From the NCBI RefSeq assembly GCF_002277025.1, contig NZ_NIWD01000013.1:310338-374337 (forward strand): DNA of 64,000 nt, read 5' to 3'. Position 1 is the stretch's first letter. The number at the start of each line of letters is the position of its first letter. Below the pieces are notes generated by a model, which was given only the letters and a program-made list of their open reading frames with translations, made no database searches and was not told the origin of the DNA. Position numbers and translations under genes: made by a program. The stretch is from Sphingopyxis sp. GW247-27LB (GTDB lineage Bacteria; Pseudomonadota; Alphaproteobacteria; Sphingomonadales; Sphingomonadaceae). Below, in pieces: positions 27,768 to 36,021 of this stretch.

Positions 27768-30476
27768 ATGACCGCATCCGACGCCTCCGCCCGCCAGTCG
27801 GCGCTCGCCCGGCTGACCGCCAACGCGCCTTTTCTCGCGCGGCTCGCTGATCTCTATCCCGATGATGTTACGCGCTATCTGGCCGAAGGCGCCGACGCGG
27901 CGCTCGCGAGCGTCGCGTCGCCGCCCGCGGATGACGACATCATGCGCGCGCTGCGTCAGTGGCGCGGCCGGATCGCGCTGCTCCTCGCGCTCGGCGACCT
28001 GTCGGGCGAGCATGACGTCGCCGCGACCACACGGCGGCTGTCGGCCTTCGCCGACCAGGCGTGCGACGCGGCGCTCGCCGCGGCCTTCGCCGAGCGGGTG
28101 CCGGACGAGGAACCGCGCGGGCTTTCGGTCATTGCGCTCGGCAAGCTCGGCAGCCACGAGCTCAATTACTCGTCGGACATCGACCCGATCCTGATCTTCG
28201 ACCCCGAGACATTGCCCCGGCGCTCGCGCGACGACCCCGACGAGGCCGCGGTGCGGATCGCGCGGCGGGTGGTCGAAATCCTCTCGGCGCGCACGGCCGA
28301 CGGCCATGTGCTGCGCGTCGACCTGCGGCTGCGCCCGCACCCCGAGGTGACGCCGATCGTGCTGCCGGTGAGCGCGGCGATCTCTTACTATGAATCCGAG
28401 GCGCTCGCGTGGGAGCAGGCGGCCTTCATCCGCTCGCGCGCGTCGGCGGGCGACCGCGCGCTCGGCGGAAATTTTCTCGCCGCGATCCAGCCCTTCATCT
28501 GGCGCCGCAGCCTCGATTTCCGACAACTCAAGGAAATCGGGGCGATGAGCGACCGCATCCGCGACCATTTCGCGCAAGGCCAGCAATTCGGCCCCGGCTA
28601 CGACCTCAAGCGCGGGCGCGGCGGCATCCGCGAGATCGAATTCTTCGCGCAGGTCCACCAGCTCATCTACGGCGGCCGCGACCCGTCGCTGCGCGCTCCC
28701 GCCACCGTCGACGCGCTCGCCGCGCTCGCGAAGGCCGGACGGATCGACGCCGACGTCGCCACGCGGCTGACCGGCCACTACGCCACGCTGCGCCGGATCG
28801 AGCATCGGCTGCAGATGATCGAGGACCAGCAGACGCACAGCCTGCCGATCCAGCCCGATGCGCTCGACGCGGTCGCGCGGCTCGACGGCGAGGCCGACGG
28901 TGCGGGGCTGCTCGCGACGCTTCTGCCCGTCGTGACCGACGTCGGTGCCTGCTACGACAGCCTGGTGGTCGAGCGCGCCGCGACCGGCGGGCTCCCCCGC
29001 GATGAAGGCGAACTGGCGGGGGCGCTGATGGCGGCGGGCTTCGAGCCACCCGACGGGGCACTGCGCGCCATCGCCGAATGGCGCGGCGGCAAGCTGCGCG
29101 CGCTGCGCAGCCCCGCGGCGCTCGAAGCGCTCGAGGCGGTGCTTCCCGAACTGGTCAAGGCGATCGGCGCGGCGCCCGATCCGCAGGCGACGCTCGTGCG
29201 CTTCGACAAGCTGGTCGCGGGGCTGCCGAGCGCGGTGGGCTTCTTTCACCTGCTCGCGGCGCAGCCCGAGCTCGCGAAGATCGCGACGCGCATCCTGTCG
29301 ATCGCCCCGACGCTCGCCGATGCGCTCGGCGCGCGGGTCGAGCTGATCGAGGGGCTGATCGACAAGCGCGCCTTCGACGCGCCCGCGACCAAGGCCGAAC
29401 TGCTCGCCGAATGGACGCCGGGGCTCGCGGGGCTCGACTATGAGCGGCTGCTCGACCGCGCGCGCGACCGCGTCGGCGAGCGGCGCTTCGCCTATGGGGT
29501 GCAGCTCATCGCCGGGGCGACAGACCCGATGGCGATCGCCTGCGGCTATTCCGAACTCGCCGAGGCGGCGCTGCAGGTTCTCGCCGACGCGACCGTCGCC
29601 GAGTTCGAGGCGGCGCACGGGCGCGTCCCGGGCAGCGAACTCGTCGTGCTCGCGCTCGGCCGGCTCGGGGGCAGGGCGCTGACCCACGCGTCGGACCTCG
29701 ACCTCATCTATCTCTTCACCGGCGATCACCTCGCCGAATCGGACGGGCCGCGCCCGCTTGGCGCGACGACCTATTACAACCGCCTCGCGCAGCGCGTGAC
29801 CGGGGCGATGTCGGTGCCGACGGCGGCGGGCAAGCTCTACGACGTCGACACGCGCCTGCGCCCCCAGGGCGCGCAGGGCCCGCTCGTCGTCACCCTCGAC
29901 AGCTTCGAGCGCTATCAGCGCGAGGAGGCGTGGACGTGGGAGCATATGGCGCTGCTCCGCGCGCGGCCGGTCTACGGCTCGGACGCAGCGAAGGCGGCGG
30001 TGCAGCGCATCGTCGACGATCTGCTCGCCGCGCCGCGCGAACGCAAGAAGCTGGCGCAGGACGCCGCCGAGATGCGGGACAAGATCGCCGCGCACAAGCC
30101 CGCGAAAGGCCCGCTCGACATCAAGGGCGGGCCGGGCGGGCTCGTCGACCTCGAATTCGCGATGCAGGTCACGCAGCTCGCGAGCGGCCAGTGCCACGAC
30201 CCCAATATCGGTTCGGCGCTCGCCTGCCTGAAGGCGAGCGGGCTCGCGCCGGCCGAGGTGTGCGACGCGCACGGCCTGCTCGGGCGGATGCTCGTGATGC
30301 TGCGGCTGACCGCGCCCGACGGGGAACCCGCGACCCCCGCCGCGCGTCAGCTCGTCGCGAGCGCCTGCGGCGAGCCGGGCTGGCCGCAACTGCTTGCCGC
30401 GCATGACGCGGCGCGGCAGGAGATCGCGAACTGGTGGGCCTCGATTCGTCCGCCGCAGCAGGAGACCAAGCCATGA
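27768..30476 (+). CDS. glnE: bifunctional glutamine synthetase adenylyltransferase/deadenylase
   Basis: 902-residue enzyme that adenylylates and deadenylylates glutamine synthetase in response to nitrogen status through PII. Two nucleotidyltransferase halves are visible: the N-terminal deadenylase with LGKLGSHELNYSSDIDPILIFD, and the C-terminal adenylylase with LGRLGGRALTHASDLDLIYLF; both aspartate pairs are intact. RGRGGIREIEFFAQVHQL and KGGPGGLVDLEFAMQ mark the following helical regions. The length is slightly below E. coli GlnE. The stop overlaps the peroxiredoxin ATG (ATGA). glnA and glnB are not in the window. Confidence 0.95.
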   Translation: MTASDASARQSALARLTANAPFLARLADLYPDDVTRYLAEGADAALASVASPPADDDIMRALRQWRGRIALLLALGDLSGEHDVAATTRRLSAFADQACDAALAAAFAERVPDEEPRGLSVIALGKLGSHELNYSSDIDPILIFDPETLPRRSRDDPDEAAVRIARRVVEILSARTADGHVLRVDLRLRPHPEVTPIVLPVSAAISYYESEALAWEQAAFIRSRASAGDRALGGNFLAAIQPFIWRRSLDFRQLKEIGAMSDRIRDHFAQGQQFGPGYDLKRGRGGIREIEFFAQVHQLIYGGRDPSLRAPATVDALAALAKAGRIDADVATRLTGHYATLRRIEHRLQMIEDQQTHSLPIQPDALDAVARLDGEADGAGLLATLLPVVTDVGACYDSLVVERAATGGLPRDEGELAGALMAAGFEPPDGALRAIAEWRGGKLRALRSPAALEALEAVLPELVKAIGAAPDPQATLVRFDKLVAGLPSAVGFFHLLAAQPELAKIATRILSIAPTLADALGARVELIEGLIDKRAFDAPATKAELLAEWTPGLAGLDYERLLDRARDRVGERRFAYGVQLIAGATDPMAIACGYSELAEAALQVLADATVAEFEAAHGRVPGSELVVLALGRLGGRALTHASDLDLIYLFTGDHLAESDGPRPLGATTYYNRLAQRVTGAMSVPTAAGKLYDVDTRLRPQGAQGPLVVTLDSFERYQREEAWTWEHMALLRARPVYGSDAAKAAVQRIVDDLLAAPRERKKLAQDAAEMRDKIAAHKPAKGPLDIKGGPGGLVDLEFAMQVTQLASGQCHDPNIGSALACLKASGLAPAEVCDAHGLLGRMLVMLRLTAPDGEPATPAARQLVASACGEPGWPQLLAAHDAARQEIANWWASIRPPQQETKP

Positions 30477-30937
30477 CTCTCGCCATCGGCGATGCCATTC
30501 CCGCCGTGACGCTGCTCGATGCCGACGGCGCGGCGATCGATCTGAAGGCGCTGAAGGGCGCGCCGCTGGTCGTCTATTTCTACCCCAAGGCCGACACGCC
30601 GGGCTGCACGGTCGAGGCGCAGGACTTCACGCGTCTCGCGCCCGAGTTCGCGCATCTGAACGCACAAGTGCTGGCGGTGTCGCGCGACGCACCGGCGAAG
30701 CTCTGCAAGTTCCGCGACAAATATGGGCTCACCGTGCGGCTGGCCTCGGACGAGGATGGCAAGGCGTGCGAGGCGTTCGGCACCTGGGTGGAGAAACAGA
30801 ATTACGGCCGCACCTATATGGGAATCGAGCGCTCGACATTTTTGTTCGGCGCCGACGGCAAGCTCGCGCAGCTATGGCGCAAGGTGCGCGTGAAGGGGCA
30901 TGCCGACGCGGTGCTGGAGGCGGCGAAGGCGCTTTGA
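30473..30937 (+). CDS. bcp: peroxiredoxin of the Bcp/PrxQ family
   Basis: 154-residue thiol peroxidase that reduces hydrogen peroxide and organic hydroperoxides. The peroxidatic cysteine is Cys45 in YFYPKADTPGCTVEAQDF. E. coli Bcp has a resolving cysteine five residues later; here that position is Gln50. Other cysteines (Cys78, Cys99) or an external thiol must resolve the sulfenic acid. The start at 30473 overlaps the glnE stop by 4 bases, and the end overlaps the start of the ferritin-like gene, so the three genes form a tightly coupled operon. Confidence 0.92.
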   Translation: MTLAIGDAIPAVTLLDADGAAIDLKALKGAPLVVYFYPKADTPGCTVEAQDFTRLAPEFAHLNAQVLAVSRDAPAKLCKFRDKYGLTVRLASDEDGKACEAFGTWVEKQNYGRTYMGIERSTFLFGADGKLAQLWRKVRVKGHADAVLEAAKAL

Positions 30938-31725
30938 CCAGCCTCGGCGAAGCCGCGCGGGCGGTCCTGCTGACGCCGGACCCGCACGACAAGCGCCGCG
31001 CGGCGCGCGCGCTGGCGCGGGAATGGCGGCGCGGCGCACTCGACCATCGCTGCGATACGCCGATGCCGGACCAGCCGGCGTGGCCCGCGGTGCCCGAATT
31101 GCTGGCGCCGAGCCAGATGCCGCGGCGCCGCAAGGGCGGGTCCGAACGCGGCCGCATCGCGATGCTCCACGCGCTCGCGCATATCGAATTCGTCGCGATC
31201 GACCTCGCGGTCGATCTGGTGGGGCGTTTCGGCGGAGCATTTCCGCGCGGCTTCGTCGACGACTGGCTCGGCGTCGCGGCCGACGAGGCGATGCATTTCG
31301 CGCTGCTCGACCGGCGGCTGCGCGCGCTCGGCAGCCATTATGGCGCGCTTCCCGCGCACGCCGGCCTCTGGGAAGCGGCGGCGGCGACCGCCGACGATGC
31401 GCTGGCGCGGCTCGCGATCGTGCCGATGGTGCTCGAGGCGCGGGGGCTCGACGTCACCCCGGCGACGGTCGATCGCTTCCGCGCGGTCGGCGACGAGGCG
31501 TCGGCGCGGATTTTATCGCGTATTTACAAGGACGAAATCCGGCATGTGCGCGCGGGCACAGTCTGGTTCGGCTGGATGTGCGACGAACGGGGATTCAACG
31601 TGGTCGAAACGTGGCAAAGCCTCGTAAAATCGCGCTTTCGCGGGAGTTTGAAGCCGCCGTTCAACGACTCGGCGCGCCGTGACGCCGGTTTAACGCAAGA
31701 ATACTACGCGGTTATTGCTTCGTAA
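30934..31725 (+). CDS. DUF455 ferritin-like domain protein
   Basis: 263-residue protein of the DUF455 family, a ferritin-like helical fold. Carboxylate and histidine ligands expected of a di-iron site are in the helices: LHALAHIEFVAIDLAVDLV, VAADEAMHFALLDRRL, MVLEARGLD and IYKDEIRHVRAGTVWF. Biochemical role of the family is unclear. The start is a TTG at 30934, overlapping the peroxiredoxin stop by 4 bases; longer extensions would sit inside the upstream gene. Position after a peroxiredoxin suggests a link to iron or oxidative stress, which is inference. Confidence 0.82.
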   Translation: MTSLGEAARAVLLTPDPHDKRRAARALAREWRRGALDHRCDTPMPDQPAWPAVPELLAPSQMPRRRKGGSERGRIAMLHALAHIEFVAIDLAVDLVGRFGGAFPRGFVDDWLGVAADEAMHFALLDRRLRALGSHYGALPAHAGLWEAAAATADDALARLAIVPMVLEARGLDVTPATVDRFRAVGDEASARILSRIYKDEIRHVRAGTVWFGWMCDERGFNVVETWQSLVKSRFRGSLKPPFNDSARRDAGLTQEYYAVIAS

Positions 31726-31841
31726 CCTTTGCCCATGCACCAAGGCTCCCGCGGGCAGGGAATTATCCCATCCAGACAAACAACCGGCACCGGCGGAGCA
31801 AAAAACACCGTCGGCGACATGGCTAAGAGCGGGGTCGATAC

Positions 31842-32552
31842 GTGCGGAACGCGACACGAACGCAAAGGTTTCATCTCGGACTGATTTTCTGCGCGCTGGC
31901 GTCGATGGGCATGACCGCCCCGGCGCACGCGGTCGAAACGAGCGCCGCCGCCGGCGTGCCCGTTCCCGACGAGCCCGACGACGAGGGCTTCGACGCGGGC
32001 GTGACTCCCTCGGTCAAGGAAGACGGTGAAGCGCGCGCGGTGTTCCAGGCGTGGAAGCGCCTCGATACGGGCCTCACCGCCTCGATTGGCGTTTCGGTGC
32101 CCTCGCGCCGCCCGATCGAGCAGATGTCGCTCTCCTCCTCCTATGGCATGCGCACCCACCCGATCACGGGCCGCGTCGCGCGCCACAACGGCATCGACAT
32201 CCCCGCACCCCGCGGCACCCCCATTTACGCGACCGCCGACGGCATCGTCGGCCGCGCCCAGCGCCTCGGCGGCTATGGCAATTATGTCGAGATCGAGCAT
32301 GGCAACGCGATCGAGACGCGCTACGGCCACATGTCCTCCTACATCGTCCATCCGGGGCAGCAGGTGAAGAAGGGCGAAATCATCGGTTATGTCGGCTCGA
32401 CGGGCCGTTCGACCGGCAACCATCTGCACTATGAAGTCCGTATCGACGGCGCGCCGGTCAACCCGCTGCCCTTCGTCCGTTCGGACTCGATGGCGATCGC
32501 CGCGCTCTCGGGCGACGGCAAGGCGCTCGCGATGGGCGGTCCCGAAGAATAA
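31842..32552 (+). CDS. exported M23-family (LytM) peptidase
   Basis: 236-residue peptidoglycan endopeptidase or amidase activator. A signal peptide (residues 1-30, ending APAHA) is followed by an acidic linker and then a LytM domain. Zinc ligands are His115 and Asp119 in RHNGIDIPA and His196 in NHLHYEVR; the catalytic His163 lies in YGHMSSY. All expected active-site residues are present, so it should be enzymatically active rather than a degenerate activator. The start is GTG at 31842. A strong terminator follows, so transcription probably ends here. Confidence 0.9.
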   Translation: MRNATRTQRFHLGLIFCALASMGMTAPAHAVETSAAAGVPVPDEPDDEGFDAGVTPSVKEDGEARAVFQAWKRLDTGLTASIGVSVPSRRPIEQMSLSSSYGMRTHPITGRVARHNGIDIPAPRGTPIYATADGIVGRAQRLGGYGNYVEIEHGNAIETRYGHMSSYIVHPGQQVKKGEIIGYVGSTGRSTGNHLHYEVRIDGAPVNPLPFVRSDSMAIAALSGDGKALAMGGPEE

Positions 32553-32574
32553 GACTTTCAGGGTCGGAGAGGAG

Positions 32575-32609
32575 GGGCGCCCTCCGGCCAAAGGCCGGGG
32601 CGCCCTTTT
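32575..32609 (+). terminator. Rho-independent terminator after M23 peptidase
   Basis: GC-rich stem (arms 32575-32589 and 32593-32605, outer GGGCGCC/GGCGCCC and inner CCGGCC/GGCCGG with a 2-base bulge) closed by AAA and followed by TTTT. Confidence 0.8.
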
Positions 32610-32639
32610 CATTTGCGCGCGAAGCCCTATCTTGGCGTC

Positions 32640-32981
32640 ATGGCCACCCAGCTTTCCGATATCGCCCTGTCCCCCGCCGCCGCGGCGCGCGTGCGCTGGA
32701 TCGCCGAACGCAAGGGCGCTGATCTTCCCGCGCTGCGTCTTGCGGTCGACGGCGGCGGCTGCTCGGGTTTCACCTATCGCTTCGATCTGGCCGAAACCAT
32801 CGACGCCGACGACATCGTCACCGAGACCGATGGGGTGAAGCTGGTCGTCGATCCGGTCAGCATGGACCTGGTGCGCGGCTGTACCGTCGATTTCGTCGAT
32901 TCGCTCGGCGGATCGTCGTTCAAGGTCGAGAACCCGAACGCCGCCTCAGGCTGCGGCTGCGGATCGAGCTTCTCGATCTGA
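32640..32981 (+). CDS. erpA: A-type iron-sulfur carrier (ErpA/IscA family)
   Basis: 113-residue A-type carrier that receives and delivers Fe-S clusters. The three conserved cysteines are Cys41 (DGGGCSGFTY) and Cys105/Cys107 (ASGCGCGSSF). SPAAAARVRWIAERKG and LVVDPVSMDLVRGCTVDFVDSLGGSSFKVENPNA are typical. The start at 32640 (MATQLSD) is preferred; a frame 9 codons longer exists. No isc or suf genes are adjacent, as is usual for an ErpA-type member, but the ErpA/IscA distinction cannot be settled from sequence alone. Confidence 0.85.
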   Translation: MATQLSDIALSPAAAARVRWIAERKGADLPALRLAVDGGGCSGFTYRFDLAETIDADDIVTETDGVKLVVDPVSMDLVRGCTVDFVDSLGGSSFKVENPNAASGCGCGSSFSI

Positions 32982-33020
32982 CGCCTTTCCTGGCGAAACG
33001 CTTCCTGCCATAGACGGGCG

Positions 33021-33791
33021 ATGAAAATCGCCACCTTCAACATCAACGGCATCAAAGCGCGGATGCCGCGCCTCGTCGAATGGCTCGAGGAAACCCAGCC
33101 CGACGTCGCCTGCCTGCAGGAACTGAAATCGAGCGACGAGACGATGCCGACCGCCGAGATCGAGGCGGCGGGGTACGGCATGCTCTATCACGGGCAAAAG
33201 GGGTTCAACGGCGTCGCGATCCTCGCGCGCGGCACCGAGCCGGTCGAAATCCAGCGCGGCCTCGCCGGCGAGGCCGAGGACGAGCAGTCGCGCTATCTGG
33301 AGGCCGACGTCCACGGCATCCGGGTCGCGTCGATCTACCTTCCCAACGGCAACCCGCAGCCGGGCCCGAAATTCGATTACAAGCTGCGCTGGATGAAGCG
33401 GCTGCGCGAGCGCGCACGCGCCCTGCTCGCCGCCGAAATCCCGACCATCCTGACCGGCGATTATAATGTCATCCCGCACGACGACGACGTCTGGGACCCG
33501 CGCGCGATGGCGAACGACGCGCTGATGCAGCCCGATTCGCGCGATGCGTATTTCCGGATGCTCGGCGATGGCTGGACCGACGCGATCCGCAGCCGCCATC
33601 CGGCCGGGGGCGTCTGGACCTTCTGGGACTATCAGGCGGGCGGCTGGCAACGCGACCACGGCTTTCGCATCGACCATCTCCTGCTCAGCCCCGCGCTCGC
33701 CGACCGGCTGGTCGACGCCGGCGTCGACAAGGATCACCGCGGCCGCGAAAAGGCGAGCGACCATGCGCCGACCTGGGCGGTGCTGCGCTAG
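33021..33791 (+). CDS. xthA: exodeoxyribonuclease III
   Basis: Apurinic/apyrimidinic endonuclease and 3'-5' exonuclease for base-excision repair. 256 residues, normal length. Catalytic residues of the endonuclease/exonuclease/phosphatase fold are visible: Asn7 in ATFNINGIKAR, Glu34 in CLQELKS, LTGDYNVIPHDDDVWDP (Asp/Asn pair), RIDHLLLS and the final KASDHAPTW (Asp-His). It lies 39 bases after the Fe-S carrier gene and may share its transcript. Confidence 0.95.
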   Translation: MKIATFNINGIKARMPRLVEWLEETQPDVACLQELKSSDETMPTAEIEAAGYGMLYHGQKGFNGVAILARGTEPVEIQRGLAGEAEDEQSRYLEADVHGIRVASIYLPNGNPQPGPKFDYKLRWMKRLRERARALLAAEIPTILTGDYNVIPHDDDVWDPRAMANDALMQPDSRDAYFRMLGDGWTDAIRSRHPAGGVWTFWDYQAGGWQRDHGFRIDHLLLSPALADRLVDAGVDKDHRGREKASDHAPTWAVLR

Positions 33792-33899
33792 GTTTCGAGC
33801 GCCTCTCACCCGAACGGGGGGAAGCGAAGATTTATGGGCAAGCCCCTGTTTCGGCCTGGAATGCCGCGCTGGGCAGGGAGTGATCGCAGGGGAGGCGCG

Positions 33900-34829
33900 A
33901 TGAAAAAGATATGGATGGGCGCCGCCGCTCTGTGGGGTGCGCTGCTTCTGGCGGCCGGCCCGGCGCGGGCGCAGACCCCGGTCAGCGGCTCCGACTGTCA
34001 AGCCGAACAGGCTGCGATGCGGCGGCTGGGCGCCCCGGATGCGGCGGTGCGGGAAGCTCTGCTGCCGCCGGGTGTCGAACGCGCCGATGCCACTGCCGAC
34101 GCCTTGGCGGTGATGAGAGACGCCTTCAAGGACTCCCTGTCCACCGCCCAGGCGGCCGGTGCCAAGGAAGATGCCGCAACCTTCCGGCTGATGATTTGTG
34201 CCTACGATGCGGCGATCGCCGGAAGGCGGGGAGCCAATCCCAAAGGACATGGCGCGGCAGCCTCTGCTGCAGGCGGCAGCATGGCCGTGCAGTCCTCCGG
34301 ACCATTGCCCTCGGGGAAGCGTTGGGGAAATGATTGTCTGAAAATCGACAAGCTGCAGCGCGCCCGTTTCGCGCAGGAGACTGGCAAGATCTTTGATGTG
34401 ATCAACTTCATTCTCCGGAACGAATGTCCCGTGGACCAGCTTTATTATCTGAGTTTTGGCGGACCCGAGAGCAGCTATGTCTCGCCCGAGTTCATCAATC
34501 GCAAATTTCAGCAGGACGCGATGGCGGCTCCCGATAGCGCCTTTCTCCCGGATTCTCCTCCATCGGATTTCCGTCCTCTCCTCCGGCAGCCACCCGCCCA
34601 TACGCCCAGTCCCCAGGGATTTGTGCAGGTCGCGCGTGCAGGCAAAAGCTATCATATGGAGGTGCCGGCAGGCGAGGCCGACAGCATGTCATCCCCCTAT
34701 TGGAGTCCGAGGCAATATGTGATCGCCGCCTGCGATGTCACTCGCGGCGGGTATCTGGTGAAGATGTTCCTCAACCCGAACCAGAGCTACTTCGACTGTA
34801 TTCCCAAGACGGATGGACCTGTGCGGTAG
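33900..34829 (+). CDS. secreted protein of unknown function
   Basis: 309 residues, not recognised. Residues 1-24 form a signal peptide (MKKIWMGAAA through PARAQ), so the product is exported. The mature part has a helical N-terminal half (CQAEQAAMRRLG, VMRDAFKDSLSTAQAAG) and a C-terminal half with the pattern NDCLKIDKLQRARFAQETG...NECPVDQLYYLSFGG. At least six cysteines (in SDCQ, MICAYD, NDCLK, NECPVD, AACDVT and FDCIPK) could form disulfides. The start at 33900 is the codon that gives the signal peptide. By eye its GC is lower than its neighbours, hinting at acquisition. Confidence 0.7.
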   Translation: MKKIWMGAAALWGALLLAAGPARAQTPVSGSDCQAEQAAMRRLGAPDAAVREALLPPGVERADATADALAVMRDAFKDSLSTAQAAGAKEDAATFRLMICAYDAAIAGRRGANPKGHGAAASAAGGSMAVQSSGPLPSGKRWGNDCLKIDKLQRARFAQETGKIFDVINFILRNECPVDQLYYLSFGGPESSYVSPEFINRKFQQDAMAAPDSAFLPDSPPSDFRPLLRQPPAHTPSPQGFVQVARAGKSYHMEVPAGEADSMSSPYWSPRQYVIAACDVTRGGYLVKMFLNPNQSYFDCIPKTDGPVR

Positions 34830-34896
34830 GGGGTAGAAGCGGGGCTGGCTGGATTGCACGACTAAGTGACGTTTCAATTCAGGCTCTCGCCGATGT

Positions 34897-36021
34897 TCAA
34901 ATGTCCGGATAGAGCGTCTTCGTCACCCGCGCGGGGTCGAGCGCATAATGATGCGCGACCGCCGCCGCGATCACGCTTTCGAGGCTGCGCGTCGGCTTGA
35001 GGTCGCGCCCGTCGAAGCGTGCTGCCACGGCGAGCCCCGGCCAGTCGGCCGACACCTGCCCACCCTGGGCGAGCCCGCCGCCGAAGAACATCGCGGCCGA
35101 TCCGGTGCCATGGTCGGTGCCGCCGGTGCCGTTGACCGCGACGGTGCGGCCGAATTCGGTCGCGACGATCACCAGCGTGTCGGTCCATGCGGGGCCTAGC
35201 CCCGTCTGCAGCGCGCCGACGAGCTGGTCGAGCCCGCGGAGCTGCGCATTGAGGCGCCCGCGCTGGCCGCTGTGCGTGTCCCAGCCGCCGGTTTCGACCA
35301 TCATCACCCGCGCGCCGTCGGCGGGCGTCATTAGCGACGCCGCGAGCGTGCCGAGGTCGGCGCCGTTGCGGCCGTTGTTGCCGCCGATGTCGCTCGCGAG
35401 TTCCTGCGTCCTGACCGCGCTTTCCCACAGCGGGTGGAGCAGCGGATCGTCTTGGTATAGCGCGGTCAGCCGCGCGATCAGGTCGGCGTCGGCCTGTGGC
35501 AGGCGGCTCGGCGCATAGGTGGCGACGGGCGCGTCGCCGCGCAGCGCCAGCGGCACCGCGGGGGCGATGGCGAGGGCGTCGCGCTCGCTCTCGGGAAGCA
35601 GGGTGAGCAGCCGCCCGACCCAGCCGTCGGTGCGCTCATAGGGGCGCGACCCGCCACCTTCGAGCACATTCTGGCCGTCGAAATGCGATCGGTCGCGATA
35701 AGCGGTGGCGACGGCATGGGCGAAATGGGCCTGGCGAGCGGCATAGAGCGTCGCGCCGGTCGCGAGCGCGGGGTGCAACGTGAACAGCCCGCCGAGCTTC
35801 GCGCCACCCGCCACATCCTCGGCGAGCGCGCCGCGCGCGGCGGCGAAGGCGGGATCGCCGGTCGGCGCGACGATCGACAGCCCGTCGGCGGCGCCGCGCT
35901 GGATGACGAAGACGAGGCGCTTGGCCGTCCCCGCGGCGGCCCAGGCGACGCGCGGCATCGCGCTCGCGGCGGCGGCGGTCAGGCCCGAGAGGAGGAGGGT
36001 GCGGCGCGAGAATATCATCAT
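34897..36021 (-). CDS. DUF1501 family exported protein
   Basis: 374-residue protein with a twin-arginine-like N-terminus (FSRRTLLLSGLTAAAASAMPRVAWA), suggesting Tat export. DUF1501 signatures include LVFVIQRGAADGLSIVAP, SRDRSHFDGQNVLEGG-type text (DRSHFDGQNVLE), MMVETGGWDTHSGQ and IVATEFGRTVAVNGTGGTDHGTG, which place metal-ligand-like Asp and His residues as in the alkaline-phosphatase/sulfatase superfamily. Substrate is unknown. The ATG directly follows the DUF1800 stop with no gap; the two families are habitually paired, so they likely act together outside the cytoplasm. Confidence 0.9.
   Translation of the reverse strand: MMIFSRRTLLLSGLTAAAASAMPRVAWAAAGTAKRLVFVIQRGAADGLSIVAPTGDPAFAAARGALAEDVAGGAKLGGLFTLHPALATGATLYAARQAHFAHAVATAYRDRSHFDGQNVLEGGGSRPYERTDGWVGRLLTLLPESERDALAIAPAVPLALRGDAPVATYAPSRLPQADADLIARLTALYQDDPLLHPLWESAVRTQELASDIGGNNGRNGADLGTLAASLMTPADGARVMMVETGGWDTHSGQRGRLNAQLRGLDQLVGALQTGLGPAWTDTLVIVATEFGRTVAVNGTGGTDHGTGSAAMFFGGGLAQGGQVSADWPGLAVAARFDGRDLKPTRSLESVIAAAVAHHYALDPARVTKTLYPDI

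Noticed and set aside
27591..30404. 937-codon reverse frame across glnE
   Set aside because: Antisense to glnE, with no signal or motif of its own.
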